Shown here: positions 16,911 through 26,090 of the stretch, in pieces | How positions within the stretch are numbered: position 1 is the stretch's first letter | Layout of the letters: each line of letters opens with the position of its first letter | Source of the DNA: Nitrososphaera sp. | GTDB lineage: Archaea; Thermoproteota; Nitrososphaeria; Nitrososphaerales; Nitrososphaeraceae | Reading direction: 5' to 3' | NCBI GenBank assembly: GCA_039938515.1 | Contig: JBDUUL010000001.1 | Coordinates: forward strand, 295,760-359,759 | DNA length: 64,000 nt | Made by a program: the position numbers and the translations under genes | Notes under the pieces: generated by a model | What the model saw: the letters and a program-made list of their open reading frames with translations, nothing else | Databases searched by the model: none | Told to the model about the DNA's origin: nothing

Positions 16911-17228
16911 TTAACTAACGTTTACTGCGCTTGCTTCGCTCTTTAGTTTATGCAACGAGCCAGAAGATCCCATGGTCAGGACCGGTGGATTGGAGAGGGC
17001 AATGGTCACCAAAACTGAGTCAAGCGCTGAAAGCGAACAGCGAATAATGCACTTCGCGCCATACTGTGCAACAATTTTTATCGACGCTTGGGTCGCATTA
17101 ATCGTGCCGTAAAGTTCGGAGTATCGCTCGCACAACTTTGCTATCGCTTCTTTGCATTTTATCGAATCAACGTCCGATTCGGCGATTAATAGCACGATGT
17201 ATCGCTTTTTTGGCTTTCTACGCAGCAA
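16911..17228 (-). CDS. rnp2: RNase P protein subunit Pop5 (Rnp2)
   Basis: Pop5 binds the catalytic RNA of RNase P together with Rpp30 and helps mature tRNA 5' ends. The 105-aa protein starts with MLRRKPKKRYIVLLIAES, matching the archaeal Pop5 start, and has an RRM-like alpha/beta pattern (KIVAQYGAKCIIRCSLSALD). It overlaps the Rpp30 gene by 11 bp, and the order Rpp30-Pop5 supports the assignment, because the two proteins form a heterodimer pair. Confidence 0.85.
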   Translation of the reverse strand: MLRRKPKKRYIVLLIAESDVDSIKCKEAIAKLCERYSELYGTINATQASIKIVAQYGAKCIIRCSLSALDSVLVTIALSNPPVLTMGSSGSLHKLKSEASAVNVS

Positions 17229-17781
17229 CGCCGACTATCCTCTTTGCCAGGGTCTCGTCAAGCCAATCGGCCGACCGGCGCCAGTGGCGCTTTGGGTTTA
17301 TGCCGCATCGTACAAGAACCGCATCCATGCACTGGCCAGACACCATCTCGTGCAGCGAAGTCGCACCGCTCGAGAGGATAAATTGGTCACCTCGGAGGTT
17401 GCAAAAGTCGTAAAGTTCGCCAGCCTGAGCAAACCAATCACCAAGCGCTCTGCCTGCAAGCCGGCGAGCGTCAGATATGAGAAGCTCAATTGCTATTCCT
17501 TTGCGATTGTTTTTCTTCAGGTGATCCTTTTCGCGGCGGAAATTCCTAATGGTAACAAGCTCTGTTTGCTCTGCAACGGGGTTCTCAGCCGGGCCGCATG
17601 AAGCAACAAGATACTCCATCTTCGCCCCATTTGACGCATCGCGGCCTATATTGAGGATCAGGCGGTGACTATTTTCCCCCGCAGTCTCTGTCGTCCCACA
17701 AGCAGATGCATACCGCTCAAAGCCCAGCCGGTCGCTTACCTGCAGGATATCCTTGAAATCGACCGAAACATTGAGGTCTAT
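17218..17781 (-). CDS. rnp3: RNase P protein subunit Rpp30 (Rnp3), ATA start proposed
   Basis: Rpp30 is the TIM-barrel protein subunit of RNase P and pairs with Pop5. The first ATG in frame is at 17619, but codons upstream encode a conserved beta-alpha start (IDLNVSVDFKDILQVSDRLG) that is needed for the barrel. No ATG, GTG or TTG exists between the stop at about 17880 and 17619. An ATA at 17781 directly precedes DLNVSV and forms ATAG with the stop of the upstream gene, the kind of 4-bp overlap usual for coupled genes. Family motifs later include FILSSGATSLHEMVSG. With ATA the protein is 187 aa. Confidence 0.82.
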   Translation of the reverse strand: MDLNVSVDFKDILQVSDRLGFERYASACGTTETAGENSHRLILNIGRDASNGAKMEYLVASCGPAENPVAEQTELVTIRNFRREKDHLKKNNRKGIAIELLISDARRLAGRALGDWFAQAGELYDFCNLRGDQFILSSGATSLHEMVSGQCMDAVLVRCGINPKRHWRRSADWLDETLAKRIVGVAA

Positions 17782-18224
17782 TCTATTGTAGATGACAAAA
17801 GACCCCTGTAACTTTCCAAATTGCCGGAGGGCTTGAATCTTCGAACGGGCTTGAACCTTATCCGTATCGAGTCGGACTCAGAAAGTATGACTCTTCCCTT
17901 GCAGAGAGCCTGCTTGTCGATGCGGATATACAGGTTGCCTCTCTCATCCGAATGCTGAGAGAGGTTCCTTGACAACTCCTCCTTATCACTGCTTCTGAGC
18001 AGAGAAATGACTCTGGTTGCAAATTCGTTCGCATCACCGCTTGCAAGGTTACATGAAGCAAGCCTGATTTGGTTTTTGAAATGGCCTTCAGCCTCAGAAA
18101 GCGAAAAGTTGGTCTTGGGAACACTCAGAGTTGATTCTATCGAATCGAGAATCCGCTCGCTGTTCTCGGTAGCGTGAATGACAAAACCAATCTCCGCACT
18201 GGAAAACCGGTGTTCCAATCCCAT
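17778..18224 (-). CDS. RNA-binding protein, COG1325-like (exosome-associated type)
   Basis: 148 aa matching the small archaeal RNA-binding family next to RNase P genes: ERGNLYIRIDKQALCKGRVI is its signature, and the N-terminus has SSAEIGFVIHATENSERIL. The fold is related to ribosomal protein L5-like domains. The order with rnp3, rnp2 and S3Ae supports a role in RNA processing. Start ATG 18224. Its stop is shared with the proposed ATA start of rnp3. Confidence 0.75.
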   Translation of the reverse strand: MGLEHRFSSAEIGFVIHATENSERILDSIESTLSVPKTNFSLSEAEGHFKNQIRLASCNLASGDANEFATRVISLLRSSDKEELSRNLSQHSDERGNLYIRIDKQALCKGRVILSESDSIRIRFKPVRRFKPSGNLESYRGLLSSTIE

Positions 18225-18270
18225 AGAATGCTTTTGGGCTCCAATGACGAAAGATGGTAAGCGGGGATTC

Positions 18271-18990
18271 CTATGAGGATTGGGATGCTTCCGATGCAGC
18301 TTCCGTGACTACTTCGACTGGCTTTGCCTCTTCGATGGCGCGTGATTCTGGCGTAGAGATAAGTTTGGTCTTCTTGATCCCGATGTGCCGAATATTAGCA
18401 ACTTTGCGAGCATCTTCGAGGATTAGCGCGCCAAGCCTGCTTGATGTTTCTCTCGACTCGCCGTCCTCCTTATTGCCGGTCACTTCTTGGACAAAACGAT
18501 CGACAGTGAGTTTAGGGATCTGTTCGCTTAGAATCCGGTGGGCCACCATTCTAATTTCGTGCTTCTTGGACGCGTTCAGGCGCCTCTGGCTGAATGCGAC
18601 AACCGCCACTCGGAAAGTATAGCCGTCCATAGTGGTAAAATCATGAACATAATTAATCATCGAGCTGCCACGCCTGACAAGGCTTCTCAGGAACTCCTTG
18701 GCATACTCGTGGCCCTTGAAAATAGTCGTCGCTTTGCCGTCTGAAATCTTGTCAATGGCAATAAACACTTTGATTTGGTGCTGGTCCATTGTTTGTCGCT
18801 CAGGGTTGCCTTTCATCATGTCATGTAGCGTATTTTCTATTACCCGTCCTCTCGCTTCTTCGATGTCTGTAATAGGAACGTAATTGATTGGAACCGGAGG
18901 CTCAAAGCCTGATGGCTTCTCAACAAGAACCCATTGCTTGTCGCGCCACTTGTCGCGAACCCTGCCTCCTTTTTTTGCGCCCTTGGCCAT
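18271..18990 (-). CDS. rps3ae: 30S ribosomal protein S3Ae
   Basis: Component of the archaeal/eukaryotic small subunit (eS1). The 239-aa protein begins with the Lys/Arg-rich MAKGAKKGGRVRDKWRDKQW and contains GRVIENTLHDMM and KGHEYAKEFLRSLVRRGSSM, all characteristic. The acidic C-terminal tail (EEAKPVEVVTEAASE) is extended. A tatataatc (minus strand, about 19015) is a good TATA box. It begins the operon S3Ae - COG1325 - rnp3 - rnp2. Confidence 0.95.
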   Translation of the reverse strand: MAKGAKKGGRVRDKWRDKQWVLVEKPSGFEPPVPINYVPITDIEEARGRVIENTLHDMMKGNPERQTMDQHQIKVFIAIDKISDGKATTIFKGHEYAKEFLRSLVRRGSSMINYVHDFTTMDGYTFRVAVVAFSQRRLNASKKHEIRMVAHRILSEQIPKLTVDRFVQEVTGNKEDGESRETSSRLGALILEDARKVANIRHIGIKKTKLISTPESRAIEEAKPVEVVTEAASEASQSS

Positions 18991-19153
18991 GAGTAACTTG
19001 TCTCTAAATTGAATATATAATCTATGTTGCTCCCCCGCTTGACCGAGGTCGACATTTCGGGAGTTTTGGCAATGACTTCGAGGAATGCGAGCGGGTTTAT
19101 TTCTAAAAATCCGCAGTCGCCTTTATTAGCGATACTTGCGCGTCGTTTTGGCC

Positions 19154-19582
19154 ATGAGTGACAAAGAGGAGATTATTGCCGCAATGGAGCAGCTGGAGGC
19201 GGTTCAGCAAAAGTATCTTCCAAAAGTTGACCGCAAGTTATTTGTCGACTTGTTCATGCGCCTCAGGGATAACCCAGAAGAAAAACCCATGTACACTATC
19301 GAGGCGTTTCTAAAGAGGAGCGAAGGTCAGGAAGAAGTCAGAGCCGAGGCCATCAGGCAGCAGATAATGGATTTGACAGGCATGGCACCTGAAATATTTG
19401 ACAACGCAACCCATGTTGTCGTTAACTACAAACTCGACTATGAATTGCTGAAAGAGATCCAGAACCGACCTGAGGTAGAAGAGGTGACGGGCTCGTACAT
19501 GGGCAGTATGGCTTCTATAGGTGCAGCCCACGAGCGCTCGACCCAAGCCGGCAGAAGAGATAGCGAATACAGGTACTACTAA
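19154..19582 (+). CDS. Conserved hypothetical protein, about 142 aa
   Basis: An acidic, mostly helical protein. The frame opens at TTG 19136, but ATG 19154 (MSDKEEIIAAMEQLEAVQ) is the likelier start. A patch KKVDRKLFVDLFMRLRD-like and a C-terminal RDSEYRYY are notable. No motif recognised. A region of 239 bp with no gene follows up to serS. Confidence 0.55.
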   Translation: MSDKEEIIAAMEQLEAVQQKYLPKVDRKLFVDLFMRLRDNPEEKPMYTIEAFLKRSEGQEEVRAEAIRQQIMDLTGMAPEIFDNATHVVVNYKLDYELLKEIQNRPEVEEVTGSYMGSMASIGAAHERSTQAGRRDSEYRYY

Positions 19583-19821
19583 AGTACAGGTTCTGCGCAT
19601 CGTACCAAGCGCGTGAGTCCCAGGAAGGGCGACGGCAATCAAGGATGGTTCCGGATATTGCGAGGCTCATGACCGCTTTTGGTCAATGCAATCTCTAATA
19701 GACTGTTCAGGCGTTGGAAGTGCCTTGTTGGGTGGGAATGTTTAACATCAAACATTCGCCAAATCTCACTTCTGGCAATTATCTTTTTTAGAAAGCTTTC
19801 AATTCAACCAGGCGACAAGAG

Positions 19822-21102
19822 TCATTTTGGATTCCCAATCAGAGTTTTTCCGCCCATATACTTCTGAAGCGCTTCAGGCACTGCAAATGTTCCGTCGCTT
19901 TTTTGATAATTCTCCATTATAGCGACAAGGGTCCTCTCTGTAGCTACCAGCGTACTGTTTAGGGTATGCAACAACCGGGTATCTTCGTTGGTCCTATCGC
20001 GGAACCTGATTGATAATCTTCGAGCTTGATAGTCCAGACAGTTGGAACATGAGATTATTTCTCTGTATGCGCCCTGCCCGGGCATCCATGCCTCGATATC
20101 ATAAGTCTTGCATGATATTTTTCCTGTGTCGCCTGAAGACAGCAGTATGAGCCTGTACGGTATGCCCAAGAGCTGAACGAATTTCTCTGCTAGTCCCAGC
20201 ATTCGTTCGTGTTCCTCCCAAGACTCTTCTGGTCTGCAAAAAGTAAATTGCTCAACCTTTTCAAACTGATGCACCCTGAAGATTCCTTTCATGTCCTTCC
20301 CGTGGGCGCCCGCCTCCTTGCGGAAGCAGGAGCTGTATCCAGCGTACCTTATTGGAAGTCGCGTCCCCTCAAGGATCTCGTCCATATGCATGGATGCGAT
20401 TGCATGTTCGGAAGTGCCAATAAGGTAGAGGTCTTCGTCGGCGATTTTGTATATGACATCCTTGAAGTCACTCAGAATCACCGCGCCTTCCATTGCCTTC
20501 TGCCTAATCATGTACGGAGGCTGTACCGGCGAGCAGCCGTTTTCCGAAAGAAAATCGAGTGCAAGGTTTATCAGCGCTTGATTGAGCCGAACCAGGTCGT
20601 TCTTCAGATAATAGAATCTCGCGCCTGAAACCTTGGCTGCCCTTTCGAAGTCGACAAGGTCTTGGCTGATGCTAATCTCCACATGGTCTCTCGGAGTAAA
20701 CATGAACGTAGGGGCAGACCCGACCTGCCTTACGATGACATTCGCTTTTTCATCTATACCTACAGGAACGGACTCGTCCAGGAGGTTGGGCAGTCTTAAC
20801 ATAAGTTCGTTGAATTTCTGCTCGGCCACTGCCAGGGCGTCTTCAGTTACTTTCATTTCACTCCCTGTAACCTTCATTTCTTCCAGTTCCTGCGCCGCGT
20901 CCTGTCTGTTTTTTTTCTTGCTGGCTATTTTCTCGGAAAGTTGGTTCTTCCTCTTTCGCAGCTCCTGGGAATTAGACATTAACTGTCGTCTTTGCTTGTC
21001 AAGAGTTATCAGTTCGTCAAGTGGATAATCTGCCAGGTTGCGCCTTTCAAGCATGGTACGGATGGCATCGGGACTGTCTCTTAGCAGCTTTGGGTCAAGC
21101 AC
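19822..21102 (-). CDS. serS: Seryl-tRNA synthetase
   Basis: Class II synthetase charging tRNA-Ser. The 426-aa protein has the N-terminal coiled-coil tRNA arm (RKRKNQLSEKIASKKKNRQD), motif 2 (RYAGYSSCFRKEAGAHGKD), and motif 3 near the C-terminus (LNSTLVATERTLVAIMENYQ). It is of the common bacterial/eukaryotic type rather than the rare methanogen type. It starts at ATG 21102, overlapping the pcc1 stop by 1 bp. Confidence 0.96.
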   Translation of the reverse strand: MLDPKLLRDSPDAIRTMLERRNLADYPLDELITLDKQRRQLMSNSQELRKRKNQLSEKIASKKKNRQDAAQELEEMKVTGSEMKVTEDALAVAEQKFNELMLRLPNLLDESVPVGIDEKANVIVRQVGSAPTFMFTPRDHVEISISQDLVDFERAAKVSGARFYYLKNDLVRLNQALINLALDFLSENGCSPVQPPYMIRQKAMEGAVILSDFKDVIYKIADEDLYLIGTSEHAIASMHMDEILEGTRLPIRYAGYSSCFRKEAGAHGKDMKGIFRVHQFEKVEQFTFCRPEESWEEHERMLGLAEKFVQLLGIPYRLILLSSGDTGKISCKTYDIEAWMPGQGAYREIISCSNCLDYQARRLSIRFRDRTNEDTRLLHTLNSTLVATERTLVAIMENYQKSDGTFAVPEALQKYMGGKTLIGNPK

Positions 21103-21362
21103 TAGTCCTCTACCACTTTACTAGCTACAGAAATATGCTCCAGCACTTCGTCCAATGTATTTGCCAGGGAAGCTGAGAGATAATCAGGGCCTGAGCTTTT
21201 TATCGAGATGACTGCGGTGTTTCGCGTAGCAGAGACCTGGAGCAATAGACCGTTCGGGATTTTTACGTTATCGGGTATTAATGCGTTCACAATTGATTTG
21301 CATGCCTTTGCAGAACTGAATTCAATTTCGACAGACACACTGAATTCAATCTGTCTTCGCAA
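21102..21362 (-). CDS. pcc1: KEOPS complex subunit Pcc1
   Basis: Pcc1 dimerises and organises the KEOPS complex that makes N6-threonylcarbamoyladenosine in tRNA. 86 aa, with the family pattern of two long strands and a C-terminal helix: FSVSVEIEFSSAKACKSIVN, then LLLQVSATRNTAVISIKSSG and a LANTLDEVLEHISVA helix. The gene lies between recJ-like and serS, overlapping the former by 17 bp; the rps15-recJ-pcc1 order is common in archaea. Confidence 0.85.
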   Translation of the reverse strand: MRRQIEFSVSVEIEFSSAKACKSIVNALIPDNVKIPNGLLLQVSATRNTAVISIKSSGPDYLSASLANTLDEVLEHISVASKVVED

Positions 21363-22791
21363 ACCTTGAATCTCCGATTGATTCCCTAACTAGTTTGCTA
21401 AATTCTGCAACTGAATTAGAGGGAATCCTGCAACCTGCCGCCGCGGGATGGCCGCCGCCCGTTCCCCCTGCTCTGGCCGCACAATGACGCATAATCAAAC
21501 CCAAATTGACCCGCGGCGCGTTCGACCCCCCTTTCCTGCATGAAAACTTGAAGTACTCTGGGTCGTCAGAAGATACGGTTCTCAGGAAAATTAGTTTTCC
21601 CGCCATTAACGCAGATCCGCTAAGCACTGACGAGACCGCGCCTAGCATGTCGCTTGCCACCAAGCCATCGCCGTGCACAAACACTTGATCCGGAGAATCG
21701 GTAATCCGCCATTTGTCAGCAAATATCGCTGTCAGGTAGCTCTTCAGAGTACTTCTATACGATTGGGATGCTCTTTCAGCCTCGCTTAGCATGTTATTCC
21801 TGTCACCAAGGCATACGGCCACGCCCACGCCCGCTTTTCCTATCCGGCCACACGCGTTTAGCAGCGTTCCGAATTCGCGAGCATCGCGCAACTGTGTCCG
21901 TGCATCCTCATTGTTGAGCGTGTAAACCCTTCCGATAAGCTCGTTAATGATCCCGCCCGCTTCGGCGCCGGAGACACCAATGTGTCTTGCTATTGCATCA
22001 ATGAACGCGCTTTTTTCCTCCTGCGAAAGCTCTGAGGGGGTGCGCCATCTGCTTCCGTCGCGTAGCTTGATGCCAGCCTTTGTGAGCAAGTTGTAGCAGG
22101 CATCGGGGTGCCATGTTAGCCCGTGGATGTAGGGAAAGCTTGTGTATGCTAACGACTCGTGACAGGGTCGGGTCTCTCTGCCTGCAACCAGTATGTCAAG
22201 ATCTGCATTTACAAGACCGCTCGATTGCGCTTGCTTCAATATCTCTTCGTTAATTCCAAGTAGCGACCTTTTTTCCCCCTGGTCTTGCCTGTCTGCGACT
22301 GCGGTCACGATGGCGAGAGGCGACAGGTCGCGGTTAATCTGATCCAGCCTCGTGGCAACTAGGTAACAAAGCCCGCCAGAAGAGATTTCCACAGAACCAT
22401 CAATATCCACCTTCCAGGGGTTGAAAATCATATTTTCATCGTCCGTCAACTTCTCTTCTTCAGATATCTGGTGGTGGTCAAAGATCAGGCAGTTTCCCGA
22501 AAAGGCATTTCTTATCTCGCCCGACCAACCTCCCCCCAGGTCAGTAACTATGACAAAATCATGCGATTCGTTTTTGATGCTAGCAAGAAGATTCGCGTTC
22601 ATGTCTGAGGCAATTCTAACGCAGAATTTTGCGCCCAGCCTTGCTAATGAGGAAGCGAGAATGCTGCCTGCTCCTATGCCGTCTGCATCAAGATGTGTCA
22701 GTATGCAAATTTCTGAATCCGATTCCGACACTTGATGTAGCTTGTCGCAAAAAGGCTGAGCGGCTCGTGCGAGTGTAGCAAAGTCGCCCAT
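21346..22791 (-). CDS. DHH-family exonuclease, archaeal RecJ-like/GAN
   Basis: DHH phosphoesterase; archaeal versions act as single-strand 5' exonuclease and associate with GINS and the CMG helicase. Motifs: LTHLDADGIGAGS (I), VIVTDLGGGWS (II), FDHHQ (III) and the DHHA1 GTGGGHPAAAGCRIP near the C-terminus. 481 aa is the expected length. It follows rps15 with a 12-bp gap. Whether it is a nuclease or an inactive scaffold cannot be told, but all metal ligands are in place. Confidence 0.9.
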   Translation of the reverse strand: MGDFATLARAAQPFCDKLHQVSESDSEICILTHLDADGIGAGSILASSLARLGAKFCVRIASDMNANLLASIKNESHDFVIVTDLGGGWSGEIRNAFSGNCLIFDHHQISEEEKLTDDENMIFNPWKVDIDGSVEISSGGLCYLVATRLDQINRDLSPLAIVTAVADRQDQGEKRSLLGINEEILKQAQSSGLVNADLDILVAGRETRPCHESLAYTSFPYIHGLTWHPDACYNLLTKAGIKLRDGSRWRTPSELSQEEKSAFIDAIARHIGVSGAEAGGIINELIGRVYTLNNEDARTQLRDAREFGTLLNACGRIGKAGVGVAVCLGDRNNMLSEAERASQSYRSTLKSYLTAIFADKWRITDSPDQVFVHGDGLVASDMLGAVSSVLSGSALMAGKLIFLRTVSSDDPEYFKFSCRKGGSNAPRVNLGLIMRHCAARAGGTGGGHPAAAGCRIPSNSVAEFSKLVRESIGDSRFAKTD

Positions 22792-22803
22792 CCAACTGGA
22801 ACC

Positions 22804-23253
22804 CTATTCCAGCTGGGCAACCACGGTAGAGTATTTCCAGTTTTGGGCTAGTTTTCCGGTCCGCTTATAGTACTTGGACAACCGGTGAATCTTAGCCTCG
22901 ACAAGCTCCATGGACCGCACGTTACGATGGTCGCTGTTGTGTGCCTTTAGATGCCTCTGGAGTCCGACGGCTTTTTGGACCAGTTTGTCCAGGTCTTCAG
23001 GCATCGGGTACGAAATATTATTCTCGGCAAGTATCTCGCTTATGCTCTTTCCCGTGACTGGTTTTACGAGCGGCACCGAATGCTCGTCTCTCAATTTAAG
23101 ACCAATCATGCTTGGTGATACGCCGTCATTAGCCATACTTACAATAAGGGATGTGACTTGCTCGGCAGATTGCGTCACCCACCCCGGCCTGCTTTTTGAG
23201 GTCGGCCGCGTAGAGTGTGACTTGCCCCTTGCGTGAACGTGAATACGCGCCAT
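22804..23253 (-). CDS. rps15: 30S ribosomal protein S15
   Basis: uS15 binds 16S rRNA in the central domain. 149 aa with the archaeal N-terminal extension (MARIHVHARGKSHSTRPTSK) and the S15 core LQRHLKAHNSDHRNVRSMEL. First gene of a tight operon rps15 - recJ-like - pcc1 - serS. The divergent promoter region with the gene at 23422 is 168 bp. Confidence 0.96.
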   Translation of the reverse strand: MARIHVHARGKSHSTRPTSKSRPGWVTQSAEQVTSLIVSMANDGVSPSMIGLKLRDEHSVPLVKPVTGKSISEILAENNISYPMPEDLDKLVQKAVGLQRHLKAHNSDHRNVRSMELVEAKIHRLSKYYKRTGKLAQNWKYSTVVAQLE

Positions 23254-23421
23254 ATGCTAGTTAGCATTTTAGTGGACATAAATAGCTATATTCGTTCAAC
23301 GCTCGATGATATCAGAGTTGTTTGCCCCTCATCTGTCCTTTCATGATATTGTAGCAGGACTGACTCTTCTCCCGGCTAGAGCTCATAAAGGATAAATAGA
23401 AGATGCCTAAAAAGGTAGTTA

Positions 23422-23799
23422 ATGAACAAGCCAATCATCGTTGCGCTAGCTGCATTAGCGGTATTGAGCGTGACGGTCATAGGAAATGTTCCGATTGCAC
23501 GGGCGCAGTATGGCGTTCAGGGCAATCCCACATCAGCTCCGACTCAGGACCAGCTTAACGAGTGCGCTTCATACACCCCTCCAATTCCACAGCAACAATG
23601 CAATGAGCAGGCCATTTTGGCGCACAGAAAGGTTACTTACGCGGAGCAGAATGCACAGAGCTCAGCCAAAGGTTCAGGAACACCCTACTTCCAATCGACA
23701 AACTTCATCGTGTTCATTGGTGTTCTGGGCGCGATTTTTGGCGGAGTAGCTGCGGCCTTCTTCATTAAGGGACGAGGCTCGAAGCCAGTCACGACCTAA
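23422..23799 (+). CDS. Secreted/membrane-anchored small protein
   Basis: An N-terminal signal peptide (IIVALAALAVLSVTVIG, with cleavage probable after ARA) and a single C-terminal transmembrane helix (FIVFIGVLGAIFGGVAAAFF) with a basic cytoplasmic tail. Between them is a Gln/Pro/Cys-containing external part with three Cys (LNECASY, QQCNEQ). 125 aa. TATA-like ataaatag at about 23393. No family recognised; orientation suggests an outside domain held by the C-terminal anchor. Confidence 0.7.
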   Translation: MNKPIIVALAALAVLSVTVIGNVPIARAQYGVQGNPTSAPTQDQLNECASYTPPIPQQQCNEQAILAHRKVTYAEQNAQSSAKGSGTPYFQSTNFIVFIGVLGAIFGGVAAAFFIKGRGSKPVTT

Positions 23800-23895
23800 A
23801 AACTCCCTTTCCTCCTTTACTTTTTCTTCTGAAGTTATTTCCCGTTTAAAAGCCAACCAAAATGTATATATCATTGAGCGAATTTGCATTAGGTG

Positions 23896-24141
23896 ATGAT
23901 AGGCTTTCAAAGTCTAGTTGGGCAAATCGGTCCGAACTACGACCCCCTTTTCTACGACGTCATGGTCTACATCTTCGGGACCATGCTGTTCGCAGTGTTC
24001 CTTCTGGGCGTCATAGCCTTCTGGCTGAGAAGAAAGGGACTTGGTGGCGGTTCAGCGAAGGAAAAGTGGGCACAAGAGCTGGAAAGATACTTCGAGCGCG
24101 AACAGATCGGCCTAATACCAGACGAGAAGCACCACTGGTAA
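23896..24141 (+). CDS. Small single-pass membrane protein
   Basis: Membrane segment around residues 27-45 (VYIFGTMLFAVFLLGVIAFW), then a basic stretch RRKGL and an acidic helical tail. A TATA-like tatatatc at about 23867 puts transcription start near the GTG 23893/ATG 23896 pair, so either start may be used. It is the second of two short membrane proteins in tandem, about 95 bp after the first. Function unknown. Confidence 0.65.
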   Translation: MIGFQSLVGQIGPNYDPLFYDVMVYIFGTMLFAVFLLGVIAFWLRRKGLGGGSAKEKWAQELERYFEREQIGLIPDEKHHW

Positions 24142-24196
24142 GACAGACGGGGCTAGAGCCCATTTCTTATTTATTTTCATTTTTGAAAAAACCTAA

Positions 24197-25366
24197 TCAA
24201 AGATAAGTTTTTACGATATCCGCGATATTCTTAGTTCCGTCGAGACTTTCGGCCCGATCCATCATCTCCAGGGCTCTCTGCTTGAACGATGGTCCCTCAA
24301 TCCCTTTCTGAATCGCCGCCTTCAACTCTGCGGCCGTAAGTCTTTTTGGAGATAGCATTATCCCTGCACCAAGTTCAGATATCTTCTCCGCATTTCCCAG
24401 CTGTTCTCCATGATTTTCAATCGGAATAGTAACGACGGGCTTTCCAAACTGGATGGCCTGAGAAAGGGCCGTGTGTCCCCCTCGCATAACTATGAGACTG
24501 GCCATGGCAAACAACTCGTCGCGGATAGGACACCACTCATAGTACCAGCCATTGTGGCCAAGCCTTGAGGGTTCGACGGAGCCGCGGGCTAAGCCTCCCG
24601 AGATAACTATCTGGGTTTCTGGAAGCATCCTTGAGGCTTCCATCGCGAGCCGGACAAGCGGCTCACGCGTCCCTTTCGGCCCGCTAATATGAACAAAAAC
24701 TATGGGCTTCGCAGGGTCAAAGAGTAGCATACTCGCCACTTTGTGCATCTGCTCCAAAGTCACCGACGGTCTGCGTGATGTAAACCCCACGTACTCCAGC
24801 CTTGACCTTGAGGCGTCGATTCCCCAAAGATTATGCGCCGAAATCGTATAGGGAGGCGGGAGGTCGGGCACAAGAATTCTCCCTGCCCGGTCCCACATAA
24901 GCCCGAGAAATTCGCCAACCATCTGTTCAAAGAATCGTGCAATAGCAAAGTCACGTAGCCGAGGCGACAGTAGCAATTTGATCTGGTTAAGCACTACAAG
25001 AGAAGGCACGTTCAAGAAAGATGCTGCTAGGATAGGCGATAGGCGTGAGTCGGACAAAACAACGTCGGGAGAATAGGAGACAATCGTGGATGTCTCCCTG
25101 CCAAACTGCCTTGCGAAGTTTAGAAACCAGGAGGGGATCTTGGACAGGCTGTGCTTTATAGAAAAGCCTCCTTCCATGCTCCACGAAAATTCAACCGGTG
25201 GCACCGTTTCACACACGAAGCCATGCCTCTTGACATAGTCGGCCGCCTCACCAAACGAGGAAAATCTGACCTCACACCCCGAGTCGCGTAGTTGCTCTGC
25301 GACGAGCGTCATCCGACTAGCGTGACCGAGGCCTACGCCATAGGGCGTCACATAGGCAAGCGCCAA
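24197..25366 (-). CDS. Glycosyltransferase, GT28/MurG-like
   Basis: GT-B fold enzyme that uses a nucleotide sugar. The N-terminal motif YGVGLGHASRM is the glycine-rich loop of the family, and the C-terminal nucleotide-binding part has MRGGHTALSQAIQFGKPVVT and IPIENHGEQ. 389 aa. No transmembrane segment; likely peripheral at the membrane, acting on a lipid or protein acceptor. Start ATG 25366. Confidence 0.82.
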   Translation of the reverse strand: MALAYVTPYGVGLGHASRMTLVAEQLRDSGCEVRFSSFGEAADYVKRHGFVCETVPPVEFSWSMEGGFSIKHSLSKIPSWFLNFARQFGRETSTIVSYSPDVVLSDSRLSPILAASFLNVPSLVVLNQIKLLLSPRLRDFAIARFFEQMVGEFLGLMWDRAGRILVPDLPPPYTISAHNLWGIDASRSRLEYVGFTSRRPSVTLEQMHKVASMLLFDPAKPIVFVHISGPKGTREPLVRLAMEASRMLPETQIVISGGLARGSVEPSRLGHNGWYYEWCPIRDELFAMASLIVMRGGHTALSQAIQFGKPVVTIPIENHGEQLGNAEKISELGAGIMLSPKRLTAAELKAAIQKGIEGPSFKQRALEMMDRAESLDGTKNIADIVKTYL

Positions 25367-25391
25367 CGAGGGGCTTTGTGTTGGACAGTAT

Positions 25392-26033
25392 TTATTTCAA
25401 TGACGGCGGAAACTCAATCCTTGCAGCCGGGCCTGCAGGAGACTTTTCCTTGTACACGAGCGCCTGAAAGCGGTAAAGCTCGGCGCGGGGGTCCATCCAC
25501 TTGTCTGGCGGTAGCCCTGCCTTGTGGCATATGCCTGCCAGAAAATCGTCCACGTTCCAACCCTGCTCGTAAGGCACCTGCGGAAGCAGCAATCCCGCGC
25601 ATTCTTTGTATTTTATCACAAGCCCATCGGTGCCAACTCGCACGTACTGCTTGCGATCTACTGGCCTCTCAGCCATGATTCGCTCAAGTGGCGTCAGGAC
25701 ACTGACTTCGAAAATAATAGTTGCCAATTCGGCAGGAGTGACTGTCTCAAACCTCGGATCTTCAGTAGCCGCCGCAATTGCGGCCCGCACGACTCCATCG
25801 TACAGCCTTTCCTGACCCAATGGATAACCAATGCAGCCCCTGAGGTTCTCCTCGCCTTCGTTTGACAAAGCATGAATAGTAACAAAGACTCCCATCCTAG
25901 GCGATTCAAGAGAAATTGTTCGATGGAAGTTGCCAGTCTGCAAGTACTCCGTGACTGCCTGCCGCGCAACTTCAACAAGGCGCTGCCCATCGGCGTCAGA
26001 AATCATGGGATTTTTTATCGGCTTTGCCCCCAT
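25392..26033 (-). CDS. AMMECR1 domain protein
   Basis: 213 aa; the AMMECR1 signature LRGCIGYPLGQ is present together with AATEDPRFETVTPAEL and EQGWNVDDFL. The biochemical function of this widespread family is not settled, although in archaea it often neighbours MEMO proteins. Its start region includes ATG 26033. It is divergent from the zinc-ribbon gene at 26091 with 57 bp between starts. Confidence 0.88.
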   Translation of the reverse strand: MGAKPIKNPMISDADGQRLVEVARQAVTEYLQTGNFHRTISLESPRMGVFVTIHALSNEGEENLRGCIGYPLGQERLYDGVVRAAIAAATEDPRFETVTPAELATIIFEVSVLTPLERIMAERPVDRKQYVRVGTDGLVIKYKECAGLLLPQVPYEQGWNVDDFLAGICHKAGLPPDKWMDPRAELYRFQALVYKEKSPAGPAARIEFPPSLK

Positions 26034-26090
26034 TTCTTCCTAACACCCTACCGAAGAATTAATTATCCGCGGCACGGAGATCCGGTTGTT

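Noticed and set aside
16677-16946. 89-aa open frame on the plus strand between the radical SAM gene and rnp2
   Set aside because: No motif, it runs into rnp2 antisense and has no good promoter. The gap of 234 bp shows nothing else I can support.
19583-19821. 239-bp gap downstream of the 19154 gene
   Set aside because: Read on both strands for small genes or RNA boxes; nothing supportable was seen apart from the serS 3' end.
23281-23345. C/D box-like sRNA (two ATGATA boxes and a CTGA)
   Set aside because: Boxes are degenerate on either strand and spacing does not fit; promoter DNA of the 23422 gene is the simpler view.
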